From the NCBI RefSeq assembly GCF_046244365.1, contig NZ_CP176395.1:5456001-5520000 (forward strand): DNA of 64,000 bases. The letters run 5' to 3'. Origin of the DNA: Paenibacillus_V sp046244365. Lineage in GTDB: Bacteria; Bacillota; Bacilli; Paenibacillales; NBRC-103111. A model generated the notes under the pieces. The model was not told where the DNA came from and made no database searches. It saw nothing but the letters and a program-made list of their open reading frames with translations. How positions within the stretch are numbered: position 1 is the stretch's first letter; each line of letters opens with the position of its first letter. The position numbers were made by a program, and so were the translations under genes. This document shows, in pieces, positions 1 to 7,942 of the stretch.

Positions 1-975
1 CGCTTGACGCACCGCTTCGATAAACTGCGCACGGTCGCCTTCGAAAGGCTTCGCCGCAGGTCCGTTCAGCACTTTGCTTGCAGCCGTACGCTCTTCTTTA
101 ATAGCGGAAATGAACCGCGCGAATACCGATTCCGTAATGATGGAGAGCGGAACGCCAAGATCCAGCGCGCTTTGGCTCGTCCATTTGCCCGTTCCCTTTT
201 GGCCGGCCGCATCGAGAATGACGTCGACCATCGGCTTGCCCGTTTCCGGATCGTACTTGGAGAAAATGTCCGTGGTGATCTCGATCAGATAGCTGTCCAA
301 TTCGCCTTTGTTCCACTCGGCAAAAATCTCGTGCAGCTCGGTCGTCGAAACGCCGAGAACGTCTTTCAACAATTGGTACGCTTCGCAAATCAGCTGCATA
401 TCGCCGTACTCGATTCCGTTATGCACCATTTTGACATAGTGTCCGGCGCCGCCCGGTCCGATATACGTACAGCACGGATCCCCGCCAACCTTCGCGGAAA
501 TCGCGGTTAGAATCGGCTCAACCAGCTTATACGCGCTTTCTTGTCCGCCCGGCATGATAGACGGTCCTTTAAGCGCGCCCTCCTCGCCACCGGATACGCC
601 CGTGCCGATAAAGCGGAAGCCTTTGGCTTCAAGCTCCTTGCTGCGGCGCTGCGTGTCGGGGAAGAAGGCGTTGCCGCCGTCGATCAGAATATCGCCTTCG
701 CTCAAAAATGGAACGAGCGAGTCGATCGTCGCGTCCGTCGCGTCGCCCGCTTTGACCATGATCAAAATTTTGCGTGGCACTTCGAGAGAATTGACGAATT
801 CTTCCACGCTGAAGGTGCCGATCAGGTTTTTACCCGGATTTTCCTGCAAAATCTCATTCGTCTTTTCGCTCGAACGGTTGAACACGGAAACGGCAAATCC
901 TCTGCTTTCGATGTTGAGGGCAAGGTTTTTGCCCATGACCGCGAGGCCGACGACCCCAATTTGTCCTTTAGCCAT
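1..975 (-). CDS. gnd: 6-phosphogluconate dehydrogenase, 3' end outside window
   Basis: Oxidative decarboxylation of 6-phosphogluconate to ribulose 5-phosphate in the pentose phosphate pathway; cytosolic. The first 325 codons are present and the frame runs off the left edge. Visible landmarks are an N-terminal Rossmann start (MAKGQIGVVGLAVMGKNLA), the NAD(P)-binding continuation with FNRSSEKT, the substrate motif GTGVSGGEEGALKGPSIMPGG, and HNGIEYGDMQ carrying the catalytic-loop residues, followed by the all-helical domain. The ATG at 975 is preceded by AGGAAGG. It is the last gene seen in the operon, 30 bases after the SDR gene, so it probably serves the same sugar-acid pathway rather than being the only housekeeping Gnd. 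Confidence 0.95.
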   Translation of the reverse strand, partial: MAKGQIGVVGLAVMGKNLALNIESRGFAVSVFNRSSEKTNEILQENPGKNLIGTFSVEEFVNSLEVPRKILIMVKAGDATDATIDSLVPFLSEGDILIDGGNAFFPDTQRRSKELEAKGFRFIGTGVSGGEEGALKGPSIMPGGQESAYKLVEPILTAISAKVGGDPCCTYIGPGGAGHYVKMVHNGIEYGDMQLICEAYQLLKDVLGVSTTELHEIFAEWNKGELDSYLIEITTDIFSKYDPETGKPMVDVILDAAGQKGTGKWTSQSALDLGVPLSIITESVFARFISAIKEERTAASKVLNGPAAKPFEGDRAQFIEAVRQA

Positions 976-1005
976 TGGTGGAACAGTCCTTCCTATCCTG
1001 TAATG

Positions 1006-1773
1006 TTAAATCGTCATCGAACCGAAGCCGCCGTCGACGCGAATTAGCGCGCCGGTCACGAAGCTGGATGCCTTATCCGAGGCTAGGAATACGGCAGCGC
1101 CCTGCAGCTCGTCCGCTTCCCCAAACCGGTTCATCGGCGTATGGCGCATAATGGACTCTACGCGGTCCGGAGACAAAATTTTGCGGTTCTGCTCGGCCGG
1201 GAAGAAGCCCGGAATAATCGCGTTTACGCGAACCCGCGCAGGCGCAAATTCTCGCGCAAGGAACATCGTCACGTTGTTTACGGCTGCTTTGGAAGCGGAG
1301 TATGTAAAGACGCGCGAAAGCGGAGGATCCGAGGAAACGGACGAAATGTTGATGATGCTTCCGCCTTCTCCTTTGTCGACCATATGTTTCCCGAAAACCT
1401 GGCAAGCCAGTACAACGCCCTTCAGGTTAACCTCCATGATCGAATCCCATTCCTCCATCGAGAGCTCGAAGAACGGCGTCGGACTGTTTTTGCCCGGGCA
1501 GTTCATGAGTACGTCGACGCGGCCTGTCCAAGCCAGCACTTCCTCCAGCACTCTCTTCAAATCCTCTTCGTTTGTCGCGTCCGCGGAGAAGCTTTTCGCC
1601 TTGCCGCCGGCCGCTTCGATTCGTTTGCACACCTCGATGCACTTTTCCTGATTTCGACCGACGATCGCCACATCGGCGCCATGTCCTCCGAGCGCAACCG
1701 CCATCGTTCCGCCGAGTGTGCTGTTGCCTCCGATGATGACCGCCGTTTTGCCTGTCAGATCAAACAAATTCAT
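1006..1773 (-). CDS. SDR oxidoreductase, mannonate/gluconate type
   Basis: A 255-residue classical short-chain dehydrogenase. Seen: the cofactor loop GGNSTLGG near residue 15, structural Asn in the NLKG motif (about 116), catalytic Ser about 145, and YSASK with Tyr about 158 and Lys about 162. The C-terminal part (GFFPAEQNR, HTPMNRFGE, FVTGALIRVDGGF) resembles the Bacillus UxuB/YjmF D-mannonate oxidoreductase group and related ketogluconate reductases. The start at 1773 has AGGAGG directly upstream; a longer in-frame reading to 1854 lacks one. It lies between gluconokinase and gnd, so an aldonate/ketoaldonate substrate is likely. Exact substrate (fructuronate, 5-keto- or 2-ketogluconate) cannot be decided from the sequence. 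Confidence 0.85.
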   Translation of the reverse strand: MNLFDLTGKTAVIIGGNSTLGGTMAVALGGHGADVAIVGRNQEKCIEVCKRIEAAGGKAKSFSADATNEEDLKRVLEEVLAWTGRVDVLMNCPGKNSPTPFFELSMEEWDSIMEVNLKGVVLACQVFGKHMVDKGEGGSIINISSVSSDPPLSRVFTYSASKAAVNNVTMFLAREFAPARVRVNAIIPGFFPAEQNRKILSPDRVESIMRHTPMNRFGEADELQGAAVFLASDKASSFVTGALIRVDGGFGSMTI

Positions 1774-1848
1774 GACGTAGACCTCCTGAAAAAGGTATGA
1801 TGAATTCAAGCTACCCGCAAAGTAACAGTAATAAGCTGCAAAGCTTCG

Positions 1849-1885
1849 CTTCACTTTGTGGGGATATTCTCACTTCACTTTGTGG
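1849..1885. repeat. 13-bp direct repeat at the end of gntK
   Basis: CTTCACTTTGTGG occurs at 1849-1861 and 1873-1885, 24 bases apart. The second copy encodes the last gluconokinase codons and the first lies just beyond its stop (1870-1872). It may be a small tandem duplication that set the present C-terminus. Confidence 0.5.
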
Positions 1886-3432
1886 AGATTGGACTGAAAT
1901 GCGGCGATCGCATCGAACTCGTGCTTTAACTGATGATACACGCGCGAATAAATCGGTGTCAATTCCCGATATGTCGCATAGTTCGCCGAATTCGCCCGAT
2001 GACGGTGCGAAGAACGCACCCATTCGTGGATACCGGAGAAATCGACCGCCTCTCCCATGGCCAAAAGTCCGATCTGCGCCGCGCCCAGCCCGGAGCTTTC
2101 GATCGAGTCCGGAACCGTCACGTCCGTGCCGAGCACGTCGGCCATCATTTGCCGCCAGAACGGCGAACGGGCGAAGCCTCCGGATGCGCGTATTTCCTTC
2201 GTCGGTCCTCCAAGCTCCTCCAGCGCCGTCACCACGGAATGGATCCGGAAAATGACGCCCTCCAGGACGGCGCGGATCATATGCTTCTTCTGGTGATACA
2301 GCGAAAGTCCGAAGAAAACCCCGCGTGCGTTCGCATTCCAATGCGGTGCGCGCTCCCCCGCGAGCAGCGGCAAGAACAGCAAGCCGTCCGAGCCGGCCGG
2401 AACCTCCGCCGCGAGCTCCGTCAAATAATCGTACGGATCCATGCCGCGTTTGCGTCCCTCCTCGGCCTCAAGCGTAGCAAGCTCGTCGCGGACCCAGCGG
2501 AGCATGATGCCTCCGTTGTTGATCGGTCCTCCGACGACCCATAAATCCTCATGCAGCGAGTAGCAGAAAAGCCGGCCCTTCGGGTCGGTCAGCGGCTTGT
2601 TGACGATGCCGCGCACCGCGCCGCTCGTTCCGATCGTCACGGCATAAACGCCTTCTTCAAAAGCTCCGACCCCGAGGTTCGCTAGCACGCCGTCCGATGC
2701 GCCTACGACGAACGGCGTCCCCGCACCCAGTCCCATTTCCGCCGCAAATTGCGGATTCATGCCTTCTAGCTTGAACGTTGCAGGTACCGGTTCCGACAGC
2801 CTGTCTGCCGATATCCCGGCCGTTGCAAGCGCGAACTCGTCCCAAGCCAGATCGGCAAGATTGAACAATCCCGTTGCGCTCGCCAGCGAATAATCGATCA
2901 CATAGCGGCCGAACAGCTTTGCAAATACAAATTCCTTGATCCCGATAAACTTATGCGCTTTCCCGAATATATCCGGCGCGTGATCGCGCATCCACATCAG
3001 CTTGGTAAGCGGAGACATCGGATGAATCGGCGTGCCTGTCGCCAAATAAATGCGGTGGCCGTCAGGCTCTGCGCGCAGCTTGTCCGCATAAGCGACGCTG
3101 CGGTTATCCGCCCAAGTGATGCAGGCCGTGAGAGGCTCCCCGTTGCGGTCAACGGCAATCATGCTGTGCATGGCCGAGCTGAAGGAAACGCAGAGCACCT
3201 CCTCGGCGGAGATGCCCGCTTTGCCGATCACTTCGCCAATGCCGCGGACGACCGCTTGAAACAGTTCAAGCGGGTTTTGCTCCGCAATGTCGGGCTTCGG
3301 CGTGTGAAGGGGATATTCGATCGAATGCGAGGCGAGAACGCGCCCCCCGCGATCGATAACGAGCGTCTTCGTGCTCGTCGTGCCGATATCGGCGGCGATG
3401 ATATAAGGTTTGGATGAGGCGCTGCTGCTCAA
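1870..3432 (-). CDS. gntK: Gluconokinase, FGGY family
   Basis: ATP-dependent phosphorylation of D-gluconate to 6-phosphogluconate. The protein is 520 residues, the usual FGGY size. The N-terminal phosphate-binding motif DIGTTSTK (about 15-22), FSSAMHSM, ITWADNRS and the C-terminal ADP-binding IGTSGAVR and GGPINNGG motifs match the gluconokinase branch rather than glycerol or xylulose kinases. Translation starts at a TTG that overlaps the TGA of the preceding gene (TTGA), with GAGGGG about ten bases upstream, so the two are translationally coupled. Its product feeds gnd in the same operon. FGGY specificity is by family resemblance; a related aldonate cannot be excluded. Confidence 0.9.
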   Translation of the reverse strand: MSSSASSKPYIIAADIGTTSTKTLVIDRGGRVLASHSIEYPLHTPKPDIAEQNPLELFQAVVRGIGEVIGKAGISAEEVLCVSFSSAMHSMIAVDRNGEPLTACITWADNRSVAYADKLRAEPDGHRIYLATGTPIHPMSPLTKLMWMRDHAPDIFGKAHKFIGIKEFVFAKLFGRYVIDYSLASATGLFNLADLAWDEFALATAGISADRLSEPVPATFKLEGMNPQFAAEMGLGAGTPFVVGASDGVLANLGVGAFEEGVYAVTIGTSGAVRGIVNKPLTDPKGRLFCYSLHEDLWVVGGPINNGGIMLRWVRDELATLEAEEGRKRGMDPYDYLTELAAEVPAGSDGLLFLPLLAGERAPHWNANARGVFFGLSLYHQKKHMIRAVLEGVIFRIHSVVTALEELGGPTKEIRASGGFARSPFWRQMMADVLGTDVTVPDSIESSGLGAAQIGLLAMGEAVDFSGIHEWVRSSHRHRANSANYATYRELTPIYSRVYHQLKHEFDAIAAFQSNLHKVK

Positions 3433-4697
3433 AACAAGTTCCCCTCGCTGTCGAATATCAAGTCGTAAGGCTCCGTTAAGATTTCAATGTCCGGATGACG
3501 GCGCGCTTCTTCAAGCAGATTGACCGAAATCTCGATCTCGCCGAGATGCAGCGTGTCCTGGATACGAACCAGTTTGCAAGTCGTGTAATCCAGAATGTTG
3601 CATGTCTTTACGGCCGCTTTGATCGCATAAAGCTGATTCTCCAGCGTCGTGGCGATTTTCGTAGGCGCGCATACCGTCGAGGTCAGCCCGTTCGCATACG
3701 TCGCGTCCAGGTTCGTCTGATCGACAAGCCGCTGCGTGGTAAAATCGGCCGTGCCGACGCCGTTTGCATTGCCCTTCGTTTCCGGCGTCAAGTCGAGTAC
3801 GACCATTTTGGACACGTCCGGACCGCCGTGCGCGTACGGCGTCGGGTAGCGGCCCGTGATGTTCGGGTCCATGCCGTCGCCGCTGATGTTTTTGCCGATA
3901 TAGTCGATGACAAGCACGTCGATTTGTTCGAACAAAATTTTCGGCAGCCGCGCCTTCGCTTCTTCAAGAAGTGCGGGCTCCCGCTCTTCGATAGCGTCTG
4001 CGGCAAGCACCTCGACGCGGCACGTCTCGTCGTAAGCATTCTCCACAAGGGCGACGCCGAACTTGATCGGCAGCTTCTCCAGCATCAGCTTAGCCATAGC
4101 CGGCACGTTCTCCGCCATATACTTGAAGCCTAGCTGATGGCAGGCTTCCGCGCCCTTTTGCTTGCCGAGGCCGATCGCGATCATTTTCATGATGCCGCTC
4201 TCGATTCGCCCGCGGAACGCGGTGTGAGGCTTAACCCGGTTGATGACGACGATCGCGTCCGCTTCCGAAGCGATCCGGTCGACATATACCGGTAGACCGT
4301 TCGGCAGCTGGTCGATTTGAACGACGTCCATCGAAGAACGGATCGGCGCCCCCATCGACTCTTCGCTGACGCCGAGGTGATGCAGCACTTCCGATTGTCC
4401 TTCTGCAGTTGCGCCGCCGTGACTGCCCATACACGGCACGATGAACGGATGCGCGCCGGCTTCCTTGATCGCATCGATCAGCGCCTTCGTCAAAGCCGCG
4501 ATATTAGCGACTCCGCGGCTGCCGACGGCGACGGCAACCTGTTGTCCGGGCTTCAGCGTATCGATCGCGCCCGGCTTCCGCAGCTCGGCCTGCAGCGCCG
4601 CAACCGGATCCTCAATCACGGTGTCGTCGAATTTCTGGCGGATCCGGACCATTTGCGGCACCGGAATATCTTCAAGCAGCTTGCGTAGAATGCTCAT
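3429..4697 (-). CDS. LarA-type (DUF2088) nickel-dependent racemase/epimerase homolog
   Basis: A 422-residue member of the lactate racemase superfamily, which uses a nickel-pincer nucleotide covalently bound to a lysine. Residues that fit the known active site are Arg61 (GSRG), His93 (GSHGG), His158 (VKPHT), Lys179 (GLGKQ) and His187 (ACHQ). LarA homologs acting as D-gluconate 2-epimerases are known, and the flanking gluconokinase and gnd point to that activity (D-gluconate/D-mannonate). The ATG at 4697 has AAGGGGG upstream. No larB, larC or larE cofactor genes are in this window, so cofactor must be made elsewhere. The substrate is inferred from context only. Confidence 0.8.
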   Translation of the reverse strand: MSILRKLLEDIPVPQMVRIRQKFDDTVIEDPVAALQAELRKPGAIDTLKPGQQVAVAVGSRGVANIAALTKALIDAIKEAGAHPFIVPCMGSHGGATAEGQSEVLHHLGVSEESMGAPIRSSMDVVQIDQLPNGLPVYVDRIASEADAIVVINRVKPHTAFRGRIESGIMKMIAIGLGKQKGAEACHQLGFKYMAENVPAMAKLMLEKLPIKFGVALVENAYDETCRVEVLAADAIEEREPALLEEAKARLPKILFEQIDVLVIDYIGKNISGDGMDPNITGRYPTPYAHGGPDVSKMVVLDLTPETKGNANGVGTADFTTQRLVDQTNLDATYANGLTSTVCAPTKIATTLENQLYAIKAAVKTCNILDYTTCKLVRIQDTLHLGEIEISVNLLEEARRHPDIEILTEPYDLIFDSEGNLF

Positions 4698-4751
4698 GGT
4701 AATCCCCCTTCTGTTCCTCTTGTCGGGAAGCCCGCAACGCAACCGGAGCGG

Positions 4752-5759
4752 TTACTTTCCCGCCTGGCCTACCGATTCGCGCAGAACGAGCTCCGTATGC
4801 AAATAGATCGTTTCCAGCTTCAGTGTTCCCTTTTTCTCGATCATTTCAAGCAGCGTTTCCGCACCTTTGCGGCTAATTTGCTCGATCGGCCGTTTGACCG
4901 TCGTCAGCGCGGGAGATACGAAACCCGAGAACATGTTGTCGTCGAAACCGACGATCGAAATATCATGAGGCACGCTCAACCCGCGCTCCGCGATCGCTTT
5001 CATCGCCCCGACCGCCATATCGTCGTTGAAGCAGAATACCGCCGTCGGCAGCTCCCGGTTCGTAAGCAGCTTCTTCATAGCCGAATAGCCGCTCTCCAGG
5101 TCGTAGCTTCCCTGCGCTTTAAGTTCCGGGTGAAGCTCGACGCCGTGCTTGCGCAAAGCCCGCAAACAGCCTTCCATCCGCTGCTGCGTCGATTTAAACC
5201 CTTCTTTCCCCTCGATGATCGCGATCCGCTTATGGCCTTGACCGATCAGATGCTCGACCAGCCGGTAAGCGCCCTGCTGATCGTCGGAGCAAATATTCAT
5301 AACGGGCGCGTTCTCGATATGCCGGTTCAGCACGACATGAGGAATATGCTTCTCGAGCAGATAAGCGATGAACGCATCGTCTCGTTCGCTCTGACTCATA
5401 ATGATGATGCCGTCGAACCTTTTTTTGGTAATCCGGTCAAACCGCTCGTAATCGTCTATCCCGCGCACGATCAGGTTATACTGATCCTTGATCACATTGT
5501 TAACGCCCCTGACCGCATCATAGAAAAAGCTCGGCGACGTCCCCCGGTCCAGAGTCGAGAAAAACAGCCCAAGATTATACGAACGGTCGAGAACCAAGCT
5601 TTTGGCGCTGAAATTCGGCGTGTAATTCATCCTGTCTGCGATTTCTTTAATACGTTCCTTCGTCTCCGGGTTGATCAGCGGACTGTCATTCAGCGCCCGG
5701 GAAACGGTCGTATGCGATACGCCGGCTTGTTTGGCGATATCTTTGATCGTTACGTTCAT
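4752..5759 (-). CDS. LacI-family transcriptional regulator
   Basis: A 335-residue repressor with an N-terminal helix-turn-helix (TIKDIAKQAGVSHTTVSRAL, residues 4-23), hinge (MNYTPNFSAKSL) and a periplasmic-binding-protein-like effector domain. The start at 5759 is preceded by GAGGTGG and begins exactly at the family's usual MxxTIKDIA; a longer in-frame reading to 5924 adds residues with no homology. It is first in the operon, 54 bases upstream of the LarA homolog, and most likely autoregulates the sugar-acid genes in response to an aldonate or its phosphate. Confidence 0.9.
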   Translation of the reverse strand: MNVTIKDIAKQAGVSHTTVSRALNDSPLINPETKERIKEIADRMNYTPNFSAKSLVLDRSYNLGLFFSTLDRGTSPSFFYDAVRGVNNVIKDQYNLIVRGIDDYERFDRITKKRFDGIIIMSQSERDDAFIAYLLEKHIPHVVLNRHIENAPVMNICSDDQQGAYRLVEHLIGQGHKRIAIIEGKEGFKSTQQRMEGCLRALRKHGVELHPELKAQGSYDLESGYSAMKKLLTNRELPTAVFCFNDDMAVGAMKAIAERGLSVPHDISIVGFDDNMFSGFVSPALTTVKRPIEQISRKGAETLLEMIEKKGTLKLETIYLHTELVLRESVGQAGK

Positions 5760-5778
5760 AAAGCCACCTCTGCCAACC

Positions 5779-5808
5779 ATAATACCATATCCTGCACACG
5801 TTAAACAA
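5779..5808 (-). promoter_or_regulatory. Putative sigma-A promoter of the sugar-acid operon
   Basis: On the minus strand TTGTTT (5808-5803), an 18-base spacer and TATTAT (5784-5779) lie about 20 bases before the lacI start. The leader would be very short. Prediction by eye. Confidence 0.4.
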
Positions 5809-5827
5809 CAAAAAGCGACACGTTGAA
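5796..5827. promoter_or_regulatory. Direct repeat ACACGTTRAA, candidate LacI operator
   Basis: ACACGTTAAA (5796-5805) and ACACGTTGAA (5818-5827) are offset by 22 bases, close to two helical turns, and overlap the predicted -35 region. LacI-family sites normally have a central CG, which both copies contain. The element is not a clean palindrome, so this is tentative. Confidence 0.3.
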
Positions 5828-5920
5828 GCGCGATGTAAAACTCAATACGAAATCGGTTACAAAGCATGATGGGCATCCGTTTTTTCTCTCTTCGACTGCC
5901 CCGGAAACCGCCGCAAATAC

Positions 5921-5960
5921 GCAAAAGAGCCCCGTTCGCTTGGCTGCGAAGGAGCTCTTA
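5921..5960 (-). terminator. Rho-independent terminator
   Basis: On the minus strand AAGAGCTCC, TTCGC, a short loop, GCGAA and GGGGCTCTT pair, followed by TTTTGCG. It separates the 5987-6583 gene from the lacI operon. Confidence 0.6.
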
Positions 5961-5986
5961 AGCTATCCCCATCTTCATCTTAAGCC

Positions 5987-6583
5987 CTATACCTCCATAG
6001 TGAGCATTTCCTGACGGAGCTCGCTTAGCTTTTTTTTGCTGCTCTCGATTTGTTCCCGGTCGCCGTTCTGAATCGCATCGTATAATGAGGCGAGTTCGTA
6101 GTCCAGCTCCAAGCGCAGCACAGGAATACGCTCTTCGATTCGCTTCGATTTCATCGCCTGGATCATTTCCTCTGTGGTCACCACCGGTTCCCTCTGGAAT
6201 ATGATTTTGTGTTCGACTCCTGATATTTCGACCAGCCTGGTAATCTCTCCGAACATGATATTCTCGATGACGATTTGCCTGTCGCGGAAACGTTTGACGA
6301 CGGCATGACCCCGCGTGTCATTAATCATTTTTTCCATCAATTCCGCCAGCTTCTCATCTCGGAACGAATAGTTTCCGACGATTTTATAGCGGTCTCCGAT
6401 CCGTTGAAACCGAAGCTTAACCAGCTTGCGACCGGTCCGCACGGAAATGATAAAATGCTGCTCGCTTTCATTCCAATAGAGCGAAAAGCCTTCTTGTATG
6501 AGCGATTTGATGAATTGACGGATAAGCCGACGATCGAACCGTAACTCCAAGTTGCAATATTCCACTTCATGGCTTTTGCTCAC
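5987..6583 (-). CDS. Conserved hypothetical protein
   Basis: About 198 residues, cytosolic, no signal peptide. The N-terminal half is predicted mixed alpha/beta with many basic residues (QFIKSLIQEG, GRKLVKLRFQR); the last 50 residues are strongly helical and charged (REQIESSKKKLSELRQEML), likely a short coiled coil. I do not recognise a catalytic motif. The GTG at 6583 sits seven bases from GGAGGGG; an ATG at 6589 is also in frame but is almost on top of that ribosome binding site. Confidence 0.6.
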   Translation of the reverse strand: MSKSHEVEYCNLELRFDRRLIRQFIKSLIQEGFSLYWNESEQHFIISVRTGRKLVKLRFQRIGDRYKIVGNYSFRDEKLAELMEKMINDTRGHAVVKRFRDRQIVIENIMFGEITRLVEISGVEHKIIFQREPVVTTEEMIQAMKSKRIEERIPVLRLELDYELASLYDAIQNGDREQIESSKKKLSELRQEMLTMEV

Positions 6584-6662
6584 GGCCATCCCCTCCTTAC
6601 GTCTAGCTCGACACTCCAACCCCTTTGACTGAATGTTCAGACAACTTAACTTCTTACTCATT

Positions 6663-6691
6663 ATCTTATTATGATTTATATGTTTTAGCAA
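6663..6691 (-). promoter_or_regulatory. Putative promoter for the 5987-6583 gene
   Basis: Minus strand TTGCTA, 17-base spacer, TAAGAT, in an AT-rich stretch about 80 bases before the gene start. Confidence 0.35.
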
Positions 6692-6787
6692 CTTGGATTA
6701 TTGACTATTTATAGGGGAAGGACTTCCTCATTTTTTTTAGAATGAACGATACATGCCCGTCCCCTCCCCAATAAGTCTGCCAGTCCA

Positions 6788-7942
6788 TCAGCAGGTTTGC
6801 GACTGCGGCGAGTTCGCGACATACGAACCGAATGCCAGCAAGACGGCCCCGAACAAAACGAGAATCGCCAGATGCATCGACACGTCCTTCAGTTCCGCCC
6901 CCATGGAAAGCTGCCTGATGGCTTCGATAGCCCATTTCTGCGGGACGAGGTTAGCCAGCTTCTGCATCCATTCCGGCATGAACGACACCGGCCAAAAGCA
7001 GCCGCCGAGCATGCAGGTCGGGATGATCGTCAGCGCATTCAATCCCCTTATAGCTCCAGTATCGCCAAAAGCTCCGGCAAGCACACCTGAAAAACCGATG
7101 GAAGCGAGCAAAAAACATTCGAGCACGAGCAGCAGCTTCCCGAACCCGATTTCGAATGAAAAGCCCGGCATAGCTAACAAGACGGCCAGCAGCGAAACGA
7201 TCAAAATCGTTCCAAATACAAAGCTTCCGATAAATTGACCGGCGACAATCTCCCGTATGCGCAAGGGAGCGGCGGAAATCCTTTGGAACGTTTTATTTCT
7301 CCGGTCCTCCATCATAATCATCACGGGACCGTTATTCATCATCATCAGAAACATGACCAGAAATCCGGTCGCCATCTCCAATCGGAAAGTCGGCGCAAGT
7401 CCGATATTCGTCACGGCAATGCGTCCGGCCGGCGACGAGGCGCGCAGAAGCTCATCCGCTTTCGCCAGCACGTCCGGATCCCCCCCTTCGGAAATGTTCT
7501 CCTTAGCGGCGGTTACTGCGCTTCCCAATCTTTCCGCAACTTGCTCGGCTTTGAATTTCAGCCCCTCCGTAAACCCCATTTCGTTCACCGAGTAAAAGGC
7601 TATATTTCCGCTTTCCCCGTCCAGCAGCGACTTGGTAAATCCTTCCTTCAGAACGATTCCGGCTGCGCTTTCCCCGCTGCTCACCTTCGTTTCAAGCGAA
7701 TCGAGATCCTTCTCCGCTTTAAATGCATATTCCGGCTGATCGTTCAATTCGTCCAGCAACCGCTGCCCCAGCCCGCCCGTGTCCGCATTCAGAACGCTGA
7801 CGATCACCTTATTCTCGAAGCTTCCCGTAAAAAGAATGCCGCCCGACATGACAAGCAGCGGCAGCACCAAGGAAAAAAGCCAAGTCCGCTTGATCCCTAT
7901 CGTCCGTTTCAGCATATTTAAGGCTATGAACAAGCTGTTCAT
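6788..7942 (-). CDS. ABC-2 type exporter permease, second subunit
   Basis: 384 residues with the ABC-2 layout: one N-terminal membrane helix (WLFSLVLPLLVMSGGILF), an extracellular domain of about 150 residues, then five helices from about residue 190. Start at 7942 is chosen because AAAGGTGGG precedes it and it overlaps the stop of the upstream permease by four bases (ATGA), indicating translational coupling. Resembles LnrN-type permeases of Bacillus antimicrobial-resistance exporters. It should form a heterodimer with the product of 7939-9069 and use the ATPase at 9176-10114. Confidence 0.85.
   Translation of the reverse strand: MNSLFIALNMLKRTIGIKRTWLFSLVLPLLVMSGGILFTGSFENKVIVSVLNADTGGLGQRLLDELNDQPEYAFKAEKDLDSLETKVSSGESAAGIVLKEGFTKSLLDGESGNIAFYSVNEMGFTEGLKFKAEQVAERLGSAVTAAKENISEGGDPDVLAKADELLRASSPAGRIAVTNIGLAPTFRLEMATGFLVMFLMMMNNGPVMIMMEDRRNKTFQRISAAPLRIREIVAGQFIGSFVFGTILIVSLLAVLLAMPGFSFEIGFGKLLLVLECFLLASIGFSGVLAGAFGDTGAIRGLNALTIIPTCMLGGCFWPVSFMPEWMQKLANLVPQKWAIEAIRQLSMGAELKDVSMHLAILVLFGAVLLAFGSYVANSPQSQTC

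Noticed and set aside
5849..5863. Possible CcpA cre site upstream of lacI
   Set aside because: TTGTAACCGATTTCG fails the consensus at its last position and lies upstream of the predicted promoter; too weak to list.
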